Assembly (NCBI RefSeq): GCF_000720455.1 | Contig: NZ_JOAK01000001.1 | Coordinates: 62,001-126,000, forward strand | DNA from: Streptomyces virginiae | GTDB lineage: Bacteria; Actinomycetota; Actinomycetes; Streptomycetales; Streptomycetaceae | Direction: 5' to 3' | Length of the DNA stretch: 64,000 bases | The notes under the pieces: model-generated | Databases searched by the model: none | Seen by the model: the letters and a program-made list of their open reading frames with translations, nothing else | Told to the model about the DNA's origin: nothing | Shown: one piece after another, positions 7,326-15,639 of the stretch | Position numbering within the stretch: position 1 is the stretch's first letter | Layout: each line of letters starts with the position of its first letter | Translations under genes and position numbers: made by a program

Positions 7326-8602
7326 CGGCCCTCCTTGGAAGTGGATGTGCGGGGATCGGTGCCGCGCCGCTCGGGGAAGACCCAGGCGCGCAGGAGCAGG
7401 AAGCGCAGCACGGTGGCTGCGAGGTTCGCGGTGATCAGGACGGCCAGCTCGGTGCCGTGCGCGGGATCGGGCGTGGCCGCTGTGAGGGCGGCGAGGGAGC
7501 CGCTGGTGAGGGCCAGGCCGATGGCGAAGACCACCAGTCCTTGGGCCTGGTGGCGTACGGCCCGTTCCCTGCCGCGGACGCCGAAGGTGAGCCGTCGGTT
7601 GGCCGCCGTGTTGGCCACGGCGGAGAGCAGCAGGGCGACGCCGTTGGCGAGCTGCGGGCCGACGCCGCCCCGGAAGGCGGAGTACAGCACCAGGTAGAGC
7701 AGCGTGGAGAGGACTCCGACGGTGCAGAAGCCGATGAGCTGGCGGGCGAGTCCGCCGTCCACGCCGGGCACTGCGGTGCGGTCGCGCGGGTCGTCGCCGA
7801 AGGGGCGGGCGAGCCGGTCGAGCGGGAGTGCTCCGACGGCCAGTGCCCGGCCCACGCGCCAGACGCCCTTGAGGTCCTCGGTGGCGGTCTTGAGGATGTG
7901 CACGGTGGAGTCGGGGTCGTCGACCCAGTCCACGGGCACTTCGTGGATCCGCAGCCCGGCCCGCTCGGCGAGCACGAGCAGCTCGGTGTCGAAGAACCAG
8001 CCCGTGTCCTCCACCAGCGGCAGCAGCCGCTCGGCGACCTCACGCCGGATGGCCTTGAAGCCGCACTGGGCATCGCTGAACCGGGCGGCGAGGGAGGACC
8101 GCAGCAGGAGGTTGTAGGCGCGGGAGACGAACTCCCGCTTGGCCCCCCGCACGACCCGCGAGGAGCGGGCCAGGCGGGTGCCGATGGCGAGGTCGGAGTG
8201 ACCGGAGATCAGGGGGGCGACCAGCGGCAGCAGCGCGTTCAGGTCGGTGGAGAGGTCCACGTCCATGTAGGCGAGGACGGGCGCGTCGGAACCGGACCAG
8301 ACCGTGCGCAGGGCCCTGCCCCGGCCCTTCTCCTCCAGACGGGTGCTGCGGACGCAGTCCAGTGCCGCGGCGAGCCCGGCCGCGACCTCGGGGGTGCGGT
8401 CGGTGCTCGCGTTGTCGGCGACCGTGATCCGGAAGGGGTAGGGGAAGGTCCGTGTCAGGTGCTCGTGCAGCCGGCGCACGCACGGCCCGAGGTCCTTCTC
8501 CTCGTTGAAGACCGGGATCACCACGTCGAGGACGGGCTCGCCGGGTACGGGCGCGAGGGGCGCCCGTACCGGAAGGGCCCCGGGAGAGGTGTCGGTTGGC
8601 AT
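7322..8602 (-). CDS. GT2 glycosyltransferase fused to a GtrA membrane domain
   Basis: A 426-residue two-domain protein. Residues about 22-260 are a GT-A, DPM1/GtrB-like family 2 transferase: LDVVIPVFNEEKDLG, VADNASTDRT, AYMDVDLSTDLNALL and DAQCGFKAIRREVAERLLP. Residues about 290-415 are a four-span GtrA domain (LIGFCTVGVLSTLLYLVLYS, NGVALLLSAVANTAANRRLTFG). By family, it would form polyprenyl-phosphate sugar on the inner face and help flip it. ATG at 8602 is preceded by GAGGGTCGGAG; a longer frame exists but has no protein character. It follows the histidine kinase stop by 25 bp and overlaps the GT39 gene, making a four-gene unit with the two-component pair. Confidence 0.9.
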   Translation of the reverse strand: MPTDTSPGALPVRAPLAPVPGEPVLDVVIPVFNEEKDLGPCVRRLHEHLTRTFPYPFRITVADNASTDRTPEVAAGLAAALDCVRSTRLEEKGRGRALRTVWSGSDAPVLAYMDVDLSTDLNALLPLVAPLISGHSDLAIGTRLARSSRVVRGAKREFVSRAYNLLLRSSLAARFSDAQCGFKAIRREVAERLLPLVEDTGWFFDTELLVLAERAGLRIHEVPVDWVDDPDSTVHILKTATEDLKGVWRVGRALAVGALPLDRLARPFGDDPRDRTAVPGVDGGLARQLIGFCTVGVLSTLLYLVLYSAFRGGVGPQLANGVALLLSAVANTAANRRLTFGVRGRERAVRHQAQGLVVFAIGLALTSGSLAALTAATPDPAHGTELAVLITANLAATVLRFLLLRAWVFPERRGTDPRTSTSKEGR

Positions 8603-8627
8603 GCTCCGACCCTCGTGGAGCCGCCTG

Positions 8628-10193
8628 TCACCCCAGTGTGCTGAGCCTGTGGCCCGTCTGTGAGTCCGGATCCGCCGCTGCGGTGGCCCCGGCGAGCGGC
8701 AGAACGACCTCGAAGCGAGTCCGCCCCGGCTCGCTCTGTACGTTGACGCTCCCGCCATGGGCCGTGACCACTGCCTGGACGATGGCCAGCCCCAGGCCGG
8801 TGGAACCGGCGGCACGGGAACGGGAGGCGTCACCGCGGGCGAAGCGCTCGAAGACACGGGGGAGCAGCTCGGGCGCGATGCCGGGGCCGTCGTCCTCGAT
8901 GCGCAGCCGGACGGCGGATGTTTCACGTGAAACATGGGCGGTGACGGTCGTGCCGGGCGGCGTGTGCGTACGGGCGTTGGCGAGCAGGTTGACCAGCACC
9001 TGCTGGATGCGGGCCGCGTCGGCGCGTACGGGCGCGGGCTCCTCGGGCAGGTTCAGGCGCCAGTGGTGCTCGGGCCCGGCGGCGCGGGCGTCGCTGACGG
9101 CGTCGACCACGAGCGGGGCGAGGTCTGTGTCGGTGTCGCCGGTGGACGGCGGGCGGCCGGCGTCGAGCCTGGCCAGCAGGAGCAGGTCCTCGACCAGGCC
9201 GGTCATCCGGGTGGCCTCCGATTCGATCCGGCCCAGGGCGTGCCGGGTGTCGGGGCCCGGCTCCTCACGGCCCCGGCGGGTGAGTTCGGCGTAGCCGCGG
9301 ATGGAGGCGAGCGGCGTACGCAGCTCGTGACTGGCGTCGGCGACGAACTGCCGTACCCGCATCTCGCTCTGCTGGCGCGCGGTGAGGGCGGAGGAGACGT
9401 GGCCGAGCATCCGGTTGATGGCGGCGCCGACCTGGCCCACCTCGGTGCGGGGGTCGGCCTCGGCGTCCGGGACCCGTTCGTGGAGGGCGGGCTCGCCCTT
9501 GTGCAGGGGGAGTTCGGAGACCCGCGTGGCGGTGGCGGCGACCCGGCGCAGCGGGCGCAGGGCGACGCCGACCAGGGCCTGCCCGGCGAGCGAGGCGGCG
9601 ATCAGCCCGGCGAGGGTCACGCAGACCTCGACCCCGACCAGGGCGCGCACCGTGGAGTCGACCTCGCTGAGCGGGAAGGCGAGGACGACGGTCCGGTCCG
9701 GTGAGGTGAGCACCCGGTAGGTGCCGAGGCCCGGCAGCTCCGCGCCCACCGCCCGCCCGGACGAGCCCTGCACGGCCTCCTGGGCGGCCTCCTGGGCGGC
9801 CTCGGCGAGGGTCGTGGTCTGGGCTTCGGTGAGGGCCGGCGGCACCTGGTCGGGAGACCATCCCTCGCGGCGGGTGTTGCGGGCGCTCCCTACGACCGTG
9901 CCGTCGTGGTCCAGGCGGATCCCCACGGCGTCCAGCGGGCTGCCGGGGGGCATGGCGAAGCCCGTACCGCTCTCCCGGGCCGCCTTCCCGCCGGGTACCC
10001 GGGCGGCCATCCTCAGGGACGTGTCCAGCCGCTCGTCGAGCTGAGTGACCAGGTACGAGCGCAGCGCGAGGGTGGTGACGGTTCCGATGGCCGCACCCAC
10101 CACGGCGATCAGCGCCACCGCCGAGACGACGAGCCGGGTCCGCAGCGACCAGGGCCGGCGCCCGCCCGGTCGCCGGCTCCCGCGCGGTGCCAC
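8628..10193 (-). CDS. Sensor histidine kinase (HAMP/HisKA), MprB-like
   Basis: A 521-residue membrane kinase. Spans lie near residues 18-44 and 185-212 and enclose an extracellular sensor of about 140 residues with an EAAQEAAQEAVQ repeat. A HAMP segment follows, then HisKA with FVADASHELRTPLASIRGYAE (phospho-acceptor His near 288), N box QQVLVNLLANARTHTP, DDGPGI, and STGLGLAIVQAVVTAHGG. The GTG start at 10193 shares one base with the regulator stop (TAGTG), implying translational coupling. A perfect ParB site at 8920-8933 is read in frame as VSRET near residue 421, inside the ATPase domain between the N box and DDGPGI. The partner regulator is the overlapping upstream gene. Confidence 0.93.
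   Translation of the reverse strand: MAPRGSRRPGGRRPWSLRTRLVVSAVALIAVVGAAIGTVTTLALRSYLVTQLDERLDTSLRMAARVPGGKAARESGTGFAMPPGSPLDAVGIRLDHDGTVVGSARNTRREGWSPDQVPPALTEAQTTTLAEAAQEAAQEAVQGSSGRAVGAELPGLGTYRVLTSPDRTVVLAFPLSEVDSTVRALVGVEVCVTLAGLIAASLAGQALVGVALRPLRRVAATATRVSELPLHKGEPALHERVPDAEADPRTEVGQVGAAINRMLGHVSSALTARQQSEMRVRQFVADASHELRTPLASIRGYAELTRRGREEPGPDTRHALGRIESEATRMTGLVEDLLLLARLDAGRPPSTGDTDTDLAPLVVDAVSDARAAGPEHHWRLNLPEEPAPVRADAARIQQVLVNLLANARTHTPPGTTVTAHVSRETSAVRLRIEDDGPGIAPELLPRVFERFARGDASRSRAAGSTGLGLAIVQAVVTAHGGSVNVQSEPGRTRFEVVLPLAGATAAADPDSQTGHRLSTLG
8920..8933. promoter_or_regulatory. parS site (ParB binding), inside the histidine kinase gene
   Basis: Perfect GTTTCACGTGAAAC, with the palindrome extending to ATGTTTCACGTGAAACAT (8918-8935). 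Identical to the Streptomyces ParB-binding consensus. ParB loads here and condenses the origin region for segregation during sporulation. Read on the minus strand it encodes HVSRET. Confidence 0.95.
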
Positions 10194-10966
10194 TACTCGG
10201 CCGGCTTGATCAGGTAGCCGGCGCCGCGCCGGGTGTGGATCATCGACGGCAGGCCGAGGCCGCTCTCCAGCTTGCGGCGCAGGTAGGAGATGTAGAGCTC
10301 GACCACGTTGGCCTGGCCGCCGAAGTCGTAGGACCAGACCCGGTCCAGGATCTGCGCCTTGCTCAGCACGCGCCGCGGGTTGCGCATCAGGTAGCGCAGC
10401 AGCTCGAACTCGGTGGCGGTGAGGTGGACCTCCCGGCCGTCCCGCACCACCTCGTGGCTGTCCTCGTCGAGGCGCAGGTCCCCGACGGTCAGGACCGAGC
10501 CGCCGCGCGCCGCCTGTGCCGCGCCCGAACGCCGCACCAGGCCGCGCAGCCGGGCCACGACCTCCTCCAGGCTGAAGGGCTTGGTGACGTAGTCGTCGCC
10601 GCCGGCGGTGAGACCGGCGATCCGGTCCTCCAGGGAGTCCTTGGCGGTCAGGAACAGGACGGGGACCTGGGGGATCTCCCGGCGCAGTCGGCCGAGGACG
10701 GCGAGGCCGTCCATGTCGGGGAGCATGACGTCGAGGACGACCACGTCCGGGCGGAAGCCGCGCGCGGCTCGCAGCGCCCCGGCCCCGTCGCCGGCGCTGC
10801 GGACCTCGCAGCCTTCGTAGCGCAGGGCCATCGAGAGCAGCTCGGAGAGCGAGGCCTCGTCGTCGACGACGAGCACCCGGCAGGGCCCGCCGTCGGGCCG
10901 CACCAGGGCCGTGTGGTTGCTGGTGGACGTGGACGCATGGGAGGTGGTCGTCGCAGTCATGTGCAT
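10193..10966 (-). CDS. OmpR-family response regulator
   Basis: A 257-residue regulator. The receiver covers about residues 29-142: acidic pair in VLVVDDEAS, phospho-acceptor Asp in DVVVLDVMLPDMDG, Thr in VLFLTAKDS and Lys in DDYVTKPFSLEE. The winged helix (about 160-255) has VRDGREVHLTATEFELLRYLM, RRVLSKAQILDRVW and VVELYISYLRRKLE, close to MprA/TcrA-type regulators. The first 25 residues are a Thr/Ser-rich extension; the ATG could be at 10966 or 10960. First gene of the RR-HK-GT2-GT39 operon, so it probably adjusts cell-surface glycan assembly in response to envelope signals. Confidence 0.93.
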   Translation of the reverse strand: MHMTATTTSHASTSTSNHTALVRPDGGPCRVLVVDDEASLSELLSMALRYEGCEVRSAGDGAGALRAARGFRPDVVVLDVMLPDMDGLAVLGRLRREIPQVPVLFLTAKDSLEDRIAGLTAGGDDYVTKPFSLEEVVARLRGLVRRSGAAQAARGGSVLTVGDLRLDEDSHEVVRDGREVHLTATEFELLRYLMRNPRRVLSKAQILDRVWSYDFGGQANVVELYISYLRRKLESGLGLPSMIHTRRGAGYLIKPAE

Positions 10967-11036
10967 ACGCTCCCCGGTGCCTCTGAGAGCGTTCTTGCCC
11001 CAACCTGTGAATTTCCTGAGAAAGGGTGGGGCAGGG

Positions 11037-11918
11037 TCAGCCGGCGAGGCCGAAGAGCCGGGCGCCGTTGTCGTGGCAGACCGCCCGCAGCCAGTCGTCG
11101 CCCAGGCCCAGCCGTTCGAGGGCGACGAGCTGGTGCTCGTACGGGTAGGGGATGTTCGGGAAGTCGGTGCCCAGCAGGATCCGGTCGCCGAGGTCCGCGA
11201 GCCGTCCGAGGTCGGCGGGCGGGAATCCGCTCAGCCGTTCGGAGAAGTCGGTGAAGGCCATGGTCGTGTCGAGACGCACCGCGGTGTGGCGGTCGGCGAG
11301 GTCGAGGAAGTCCGTGTACTCGGGCATGCCCATGTGGGCGATGATCAGCGGCAGCCGCGGATGGCGGGCCAGCAGCCGGGCGATCGGGGCGGGACCGGTG
11401 TACTTGCCGGGGGCCGGCCCGGAGCCGCAGTGGATCACGGTGGGGATGCCGGCCTCGGCCAGCAGCCCCCAGACGGGGTCGAGCAGGTCGTCGTTCGGGT
11501 CGTAGCCGCCGACCTGGAGGTGCGCCTTGAAGATCCGGGCCCCGGAGGCGACGGCCTGGCGGACGTACGCGGCCACGCCCTCCTCCGGGTAGAAGGTCGC
11601 GGTGTGCAGGCAGTCGGGGGTGCGGGCCGCGAAATCGGCGGCCCAGGCGTTGAGCCAGGCGGCCATCTCCGGCTTGTGCGGGTAGAGCATGGAGGTGAAG
11701 GCCCGGACCCCGAACTCCCGCAGGAGCGCGACGCGCTGCTCCTCCTCGTGGCGGTAGGTGATGGGCCACTCGACGCCGGTCAGCGGCCCGACCGCGTCGA
11801 AGTAGTCCCACACCTTCTCCAGGACCCGCTCGGGCATGAAGTGCGTGTGGACGTCGACCAGTCCGGGCAGCCCGAGCCGCTCCCGGAAGGCGCGCACCGC
11901 GTCAGTCGTTGCGGACAA
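11037..11918 (-). CDS. Amidohydrolase family 2 metal-dependent hydrolase
   Basis: A 293-residue TIM-barrel hydrolase of the ACMSD/amidohydrolase-2 group. The metal motif HxH is at about residues 24-26 (LVDVHTHFMPERV); further barrel ligands are His in IFKAHLQVGGYD and IPTVIHCGSGP, plus HMGMPEY and the late Asp in RILLGTDFPNIPYPYE. Such enzymes hydrolyse or decarboxylate small ring carboxylates; the substrate is not predictable. The start overlaps the stop of the ABM gene by 17 bp, so the pair is translated together. It lies just upstream of, and in the same direction as, the two-component operon with a 70-bp gap. Confidence 0.88.
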   Translation of the reverse strand: MSATTDAVRAFRERLGLPGLVDVHTHFMPERVLEKVWDYFDAVGPLTGVEWPITYRHEEEQRVALLREFGVRAFTSMLYPHKPEMAAWLNAWAADFAARTPDCLHTATFYPEEGVAAYVRQAVASGARIFKAHLQVGGYDPNDDLLDPVWGLLAEAGIPTVIHCGSGPAPGKYTGPAPIARLLARHPRLPLIIAHMGMPEYTDFLDLADRHTAVRLDTTMAFTDFSERLSGFPPADLGRLADLGDRILLGTDFPNIPYPYEHQLVALERLGLGDDWLRAVCHDNGARLFGLAG

Positions 11919-12240
11919 AGCCGTGACTCCGCTCGACGGTGGCGACGTGCAGGGTGTAGCTCTCGTACCAGTCCGCGCGGCCCTTCTTCATGGCCGCCTG
12001 GTGCTCCATGTTCTCCCGCCACACCGTGAGGGCTTCGTGGTCCCGGAAGTAGGCGACGGTGATGCCCAGGCCGCCGGGATTGCGCGCGGACTCGTAGCCG
12101 AGGTAACCGGGGATCGCCTGGACGATCTCCTCCATACGGTCGTTGCGCTCGTCGAACCCGGTCTCGTCCGAAGTGCGGATGCTGGTGAAAACGGCCATGA
12201 CGTAGGGCGGTTCGAAGGCCGCCACCGGCTGAGTGGTCAT
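11902..12240 (-). CDS. Antibiotic biosynthesis monooxygenase (ABM) domain protein
   Basis: A 112-residue dimeric alpha+beta barrel protein of the ABM/HmoB-like type: VMAVFTSIRT, MEEIVQAIPGYLGYESARNPGGLGITVAYFRDHEALTVWRENMEHQAAMKKG. The GYLG.ES and WR...EH motifs are typical of ABM proteins that act as small cofactor-free oxygenases or heme-binding proteins. ATG at 12240 was chosen; the frame continues upstream but with no ABM-like sequence. Overlaps the amidohydrolase start, suggesting joint oxidation then hydrolysis of one substrate (inference). Confidence 0.85.
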   Translation of the reverse strand: MTTQPVAAFEPPYVMAVFTSIRTSDETGFDERNDRMEEIVQAIPGYLGYESARNPGGLGITVAYFRDHEALTVWRENMEHQAAMKKGRADWYESYTLHVATVERSHGFVRND

Positions 12241-12386
12241 GCCCTCCACCCTCGGTGGAGGGCCCCCGGCGTGTCCACCCGGATCGGCCCCGGACCGCCA
12301 AAGGGATCCAAGACTTGACCTGGTACGCGGGGCACTCATGCCCCGTGGACCGTCATGATCCCGCGCGGCCGCCGGCGTCCGCAACG

Positions 12387-13280
12387 TCAGAACAACCCGT
12401 CCTGTTCGGCGGGAGGGGCGGCCGCGGACGGGATCTGCGCCACCGGCACCGAGGTAACCGCCCCCTCACCCGGGGCGGCCAGCTCCCAGCCGGCCAGCAG
12501 CCGGGTGTCGACCACGAGCCCGTCCTCGAAGTGCAGGTCGGGCCCGGCGGCGCCGGCCAGCCGCCCTACGACGGCCCCGTCGGCCACCATCTCCGCGACC
12601 ACCCGGTCCGGAGCCGGAAGCCCCGCCCAGCCGTCCATCCCGAACACCGCCGCGTGGTCGGCGACTTCGCACCCCAGCCGCTCCAGGGACTCCGGCCACC
12701 CGGCCAGCGCCGCCGCCCGGCCGTGCAGCTCGGAGACCTCCCGCGCCCGCTCCGGCGCATCCGGCAGGTGCGCCCGTACGGCGCGCTTGCGGGCGTACGC
12801 GATCCGGTCCGGCACCCCGAGCGCCGCCCGCAACAGCTCCTCGGTGCGCCGGGTCGCCATCAGCGGCCCCCGCCCCAGCCAGGTCCACGCCATCGCCCCC
12901 TGCTCCAGCAGCCGGGCGGAGCCGCGCTCCTCGGCGGTGATCCCGACCTTGACCATGCCGGGCCCGAACCAGGCCAGATAGACCCGGTAGGTCCGCGGAT
13001 CGGCGGCGTTGGTGTCGGCCGCCACGGAGAACGACCGGTCGAGGCGGGCGCATTCGGGGCATTGCGCACTCCCTCCGCGACCGGGCACGGTGGCGGAAGT
13101 GGGGCAGGGCGTCCGCTTACCGGCCCTCCACACGCCGAGGCAGTGCCGCTCCCCGCGGGCGACGAAGGCCAGCCGCTGCCCGTATGCCGGCGCGCTGACC
13201 CGCTCGCCGCGCCCCTGGCCGTACCACCCGATGACGGGAGCGCAGCCCTTCCACCGGATCCCGGTGCACCACCAGGTCAC
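12387..13280 (-). CDS. DUF2797 domain protein
   Basis: A 297-residue cytoplasmic protein of unknown biochemical role. The N-terminal part contains Cys pairs that could bind zinc (HCLGVWRAGKRTPCP and CPECARLDRSF). The central block TYRVYLAWFGPGMVKVGITAEERGSARLLEQGAMAWTW, then RRTEELLRAALGVPDRI, matches the DUF2797 pattern, which has a GIY-YIG-like look (VYLAWF..VKVGIT). No nuclease activity is established. The GTG at 13280 overlaps the Lrp stop by 4 bp (GTGA), so it is coupled to the Lrp regulator. Alternative starts further up lie inside lrp. Confidence 0.8.
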   Translation of the reverse strand: MTWWCTGIRWKGCAPVIGWYGQGRGERVSAPAYGQRLAFVARGERHCLGVWRAGKRTPCPTSATVPGRGGSAQCPECARLDRSFSVAADTNAADPRTYRVYLAWFGPGMVKVGITAEERGSARLLEQGAMAWTWLGRGPLMATRRTEELLRAALGVPDRIAYARKRAVRAHLPDAPERAREVSELHGRAAALAGWPESLERLGCEVADHAAVFGMDGWAGLPAPDRVVAEMVADGAVVGRLAGAAGPDLHFEDGLVVDTRLLAGWELAAPGEGAVTSVPVAQIPSAAAPPAEQDGLF

Positions 13281-13711
13281 AGCGGCAGCGGCCGCTCGAA
13301 GAAGCTGTCCAGGACGACGGTGGCGTGCGTACCGCTGACGCCGTCGATGGCGTAGAGGCGGCGCAGGACGTCCTGCAGCTGCTCGGTCGAGGCCGTGCGC
13401 ACCTTCACCAGCACCGACGCGCTGCCCGCGATGATGTGCGCCTCCTGGATCTCGGGGATGGCGGCGAAGTCGTCCGCCGACTCGCCCATCCACGCGTTGG
13501 AGTCGACCATCACGTAGGCGAGGACACCACTGCCGACCGCTGCCGGGTCGACGTCGATGGTGGTCCGCCGGATCACCCCGCGCTCGCGCAGCTTGCGTAC
13601 GCGCTCGTGGGTGGCCCCGGCCGAAAGCCCGACGGCCGTACCGAGAGCCGCGTAGGACTGCCCTGCGTCCTGCTGCAGGCGCAGGACGAGCGCCCGGTCG
13701 ATGTCGTCCAC
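13277..13711 (-). CDS. Lrp/AsnC-family transcriptional regulator
   Basis: A 144-residue feast/famine regulator. Residues about 1-55 are the AsnC helix-turn-helix (DIDRALVLRLQQDAGQSYAALGTAVGLSAGATHERVRKLRERGVI), followed by the RAM ligand/oligomer domain (GVLAYVMVDSN, IPEIQEAHIIAGSASVLVKVRTAS, VSGTHATVVLDSFFER). It diverges from the SMP-30 lactonase gene across a 107-bp gap containing an inverted repeat, so it may control both sides. Ligand (amino acid or metabolite) unknown. Confidence 0.92.
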   Translation of the reverse strand: MDDIDRALVLRLQQDAGQSYAALGTAVGLSAGATHERVRKLRERGVIRRTTIDVDPAAVGSGVLAYVMVDSNAWMGESADDFAAIPEIQEAHIIAGSASVLVKVRTASTEQLQDVLRRLYAIDGVSGTHATVVLDSFFERPLPL

Positions 13712-13781
13712 GCAATCTTCCTCTCATGGGCCTGAGAACTCTTGCGAAGACGGTACCGGATCCTGCAATCTCACCATCGAA

Positions 13782-13796
13782 CCGAACAGAATTCGG
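13782..13796. promoter_or_regulatory. Inverted repeat in the lrp / SMP-30 divergent region
   Basis: CCGAA-CAGAA-TTCGG lies between the divergent starts, 22 bp ahead of the SMP-30 ATG. A dyad of this size is consistent with an Lrp-type operator, but only its position supports that. Confidence 0.35.
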
Positions 13797-13818
13797 CAAA
13801 TCTCTCTCAGGGGGAACC

Positions 13819-14730
13819 ATGTCTGCCATAGTCGACCTCACCTTGTACGAGATCCTGGACGAGCGCTTCAAGACCGGCCGCTGCACCAACGGCGACGCCC
13901 GGCTGGAGCGGCTCTACGACGACTGCCGCTGGGCGGAAGGCCCGCTGTACCTGCCGGCCTGGCGGCAACTGGTGTGGAGCGACATCCCCAACGACCGGAT
14001 GCTGCGCTGGGACGAGGCGACCGGGGCGGTCGGCGTCTTCCGCTCGCCCGCCGGCCACTCCAACGGCAACACCCTTGACCGCGAGGGCCGCCTGATCTCC
14101 TGTGAACAGGGCAACCGCCGCGTGACCCGCACCGAACCCGACGGCAGCATCACCGTGATCGCCGACCGCTTCGACGGCAAGCGGCTCAACAGCCCGAACG
14201 ACGCGGTGGTCCGCTCGGACGGCTCCGTCTGGTTCTCCGACCCGGACTTCGGCATCACCACCGACTACGAGGGCCACCGCGCGCCCAGCGAGATCGGAGC
14301 CTGCAACCTCTACCGGGCCGACCCCTCGACCGGAGAGGTGCGCATGGCCGCCGACGGCTTCCTCGGCCCCAACGGCCTCGTCTTCTCCCCCGACGAGAGC
14401 GAGCTGTACACGGCAGACACCAGGGCGGGCCACATCCGCGCCTTCAAGGTCGCCGACGACGGCACCCTCACCGGCGACCGGGTCTTCACGACCTGCCCCG
14501 GCGTCGACAACATCCGCTTCGACGACGAGGGCCGGCTGTGGGCGGCCGCGATGGAGAACGGCGTCCAGTGCTACGCCGCGGACGGCACCCTGATCGGCCG
14601 CCTGCGCGTCCCCGAGCCCGTCTCGAACATCGCCTTCGGCGGCCCCAAGAACAACCGCCTCTTCATCACCGCCACCACCTCCCTCTACTCCCTGGTGATG
14701 TCGGTGACCGGCCTGCCCCGTGTCCTCTGA
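13819..14730 (+). CDS. SMP-30/gluconolactonase family lactonase
   Basis: A 303-residue six-bladed beta-propeller hydrolase. Family marks are the metal Glu in WAEGPLYLP, SNGNTLDREGRLISCEQGNRRVTR, the Asn/Asp metal ligands in LNSPNDAVVRSDGSVWFSDPDFG, GPNGLVFSPDESELYTADT, and the C-terminal LFITATTSLYSL. Such enzymes open sugar lactones (gluconolactone, xylonolactone, luciferase-type lactones) using a divalent cation. ATG at 13819 follows AGGGGGAA at ideal spacing; the frame continues upstream but into the promoter. Divergent from lrp and convergent with the PH-domain gene. Confidence 0.9.
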   Translation: MSAIVDLTLYEILDERFKTGRCTNGDARLERLYDDCRWAEGPLYLPAWRQLVWSDIPNDRMLRWDEATGAVGVFRSPAGHSNGNTLDREGRLISCEQGNRRVTRTEPDGSITVIADRFDGKRLNSPNDAVVRSDGSVWFSDPDFGITTDYEGHRAPSEIGACNLYRADPSTGEVRMAADGFLGPNGLVFSPDESELYTADTRAGHIRAFKVADDGTLTGDRVFTTCPGVDNIRFDDEGRLWAAAMENGVQCYAADGTLIGRLRVPEPVSNIAFGGPKNNRLFITATTSLYSLVMSVTGLPRVL

Positions 14731-14748
14731 GACCGGCCGGACGCCGGG

Positions 14749-15114
14749 CTACCGGGCGACGAACTGCGTCAGGATCGCCTGCACCTCGTAGATGTCGACG
14801 CCCTTGGTGAAGGTCTTCTCGATCGGCGTCGAGCTGCCGGATATCCAGATCTTCAGCTCGGCGTCGAGATCGAAGTGGCCCGCGGTCTCCACGGAGAAGT
14901 GCGTGATGCTCCGGTACGGGACGGAGTGGTACTCCACCTTCTTGCCCGTGATCCCCTGCTTGTCGACGAGCACCAGCCGCCGGTCGGTGAACAGGATCGT
15001 GTCCCGGATCAGCAGGTAGGCCGCGTGCACCTGCTCCCCCTGCCCCAGCAGCCGCGCGTAGTCCCGCTGCGCCGACACGGGGTCGACGGTGTGCGCATTC
15101 CCGAACAGTCCCAT
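14749..15114 (-). CDS. Bacterial PH-domain protein
   Basis: A 121-residue cytoplasmic protein matching the bacterial Pleckstrin-homology (bPH, YvbH-like) family: GEQVHAAYLLIRDTILFTDRRLVLVDKQGITGKKVEYHSVPYRSITHFSVETAGHFDLDAELKIWISG, then a C-terminal helix. The RD.I.FTDRRL..VD..G..GKK..Y.S.PY..I..FSVET pattern is diagnostic. Members form pentamer-like rings; cellular role is poorly known, probably stress or envelope related. Stands alone, with the tRNA-Arg gene upstream. Confidence 0.9.
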   Translation of the reverse strand: MGLFGNAHTVDPVSAQRDYARLLGQGEQVHAAYLLIRDTILFTDRRLVLVDKQGITGKKVEYHSVPYRSITHFSVETAGHFDLDAELKIWISGSSTPIEKTFTKGVDIYEVQAILTQFVAR

Positions 15115-15277
15115 GAGTGCCCCCGTTTTCCGGCTTCGGACGATCTTCAAGAACCGTACCGACGCCACCGGGTGGCCGGCGTCCCCCGCCAGAGCCATTC
15201 CGTCCCTGACACCTTCCGGGGGACCCCCTCCCCAACAAGGAGGAGACCCCGCCCGGCACATCCGGGGGGACATACGA

Positions 15278-15309
15278 CAGAGGCCCCGGACTTTCGTCCG
15301 GGGCCTCTG
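15278..15309 (-). terminator. Terminator of tRNA-Arg
   Basis: Thirteen-bp stem CAGAGGCCCCGGA / TCCGGGGCCTCTG with a CTTTCG loop, 8 bases past the 3' end of the leftward tRNA-Arg. Confidence 0.85.
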
Positions 15310-15317
15310 CCCTGCTG

Positions 15318-15390
15318 TGCACTCGGCAGGATTCGAACCTGCAACCTTCTGATCCGTAGTCAGATGCTCTATCCGTTAAGCTACGAGTGC
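15318..15390 (-). tRNA. tRNA-Arg (anticodon ACG)
   Basis: On the minus strand the acceptor stem is GCACTCG / CGAGTGC, the anticodon arm is TCTGA-CTACGGA-TCAGA giving anticodon ACG (read as ICG, for CGU/CGC/CGA), and the T arm is GCAGG-TTCGAAT-CCTGC. Discriminator A. The 3' CCA is not encoded (ACA follows), so it is added by the nucleotidyltransferase. Confidence 0.97.
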
Positions 15391-15600
15391 TTGGGCTTCC
15401 CGGGGTTTTTCGCCCCGTTGGCCTTGCGAGAACAACAATACATGGACCTCGCCGGGACGCGAAATCCATTAGCCAAACCCATCCTGACCTGCGGAAACGC
15501 CCTGGATGAAGATCGTCCGCGTGAGGTCGCGCAAGGGCCGGGCCTGAACGCCCCGCCGGCCACGCGAGCCCGGGCCGGCGCGCAAGCCCTGGAACGCATC

Positions 15601-15630
15601 GAAGCCCCGGTCCTGATGGACCGGGGCTTC
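15601..15630 (-). terminator. Terminator of tRNA-Ser(GCU)
   Basis: Perfect 13-bp stem GAAGCCCCGGTCC / GGACCGGGGCTTC with a TGAT loop, 10 bases beyond the tRNA-Ser 3' end. Confidence 0.85.
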
Positions 15631-15639
15631 GATGAACTG

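Noticed and set aside
5106..7697. An 863-codon open frame on the + strand opposite the GT39 gene
   Set aside because: It is the GC-rich antisense shadow of a clear glycosyltransferase; its sequence is low-complexity Ala/Gly/Arg with no domain and no ribosome site.
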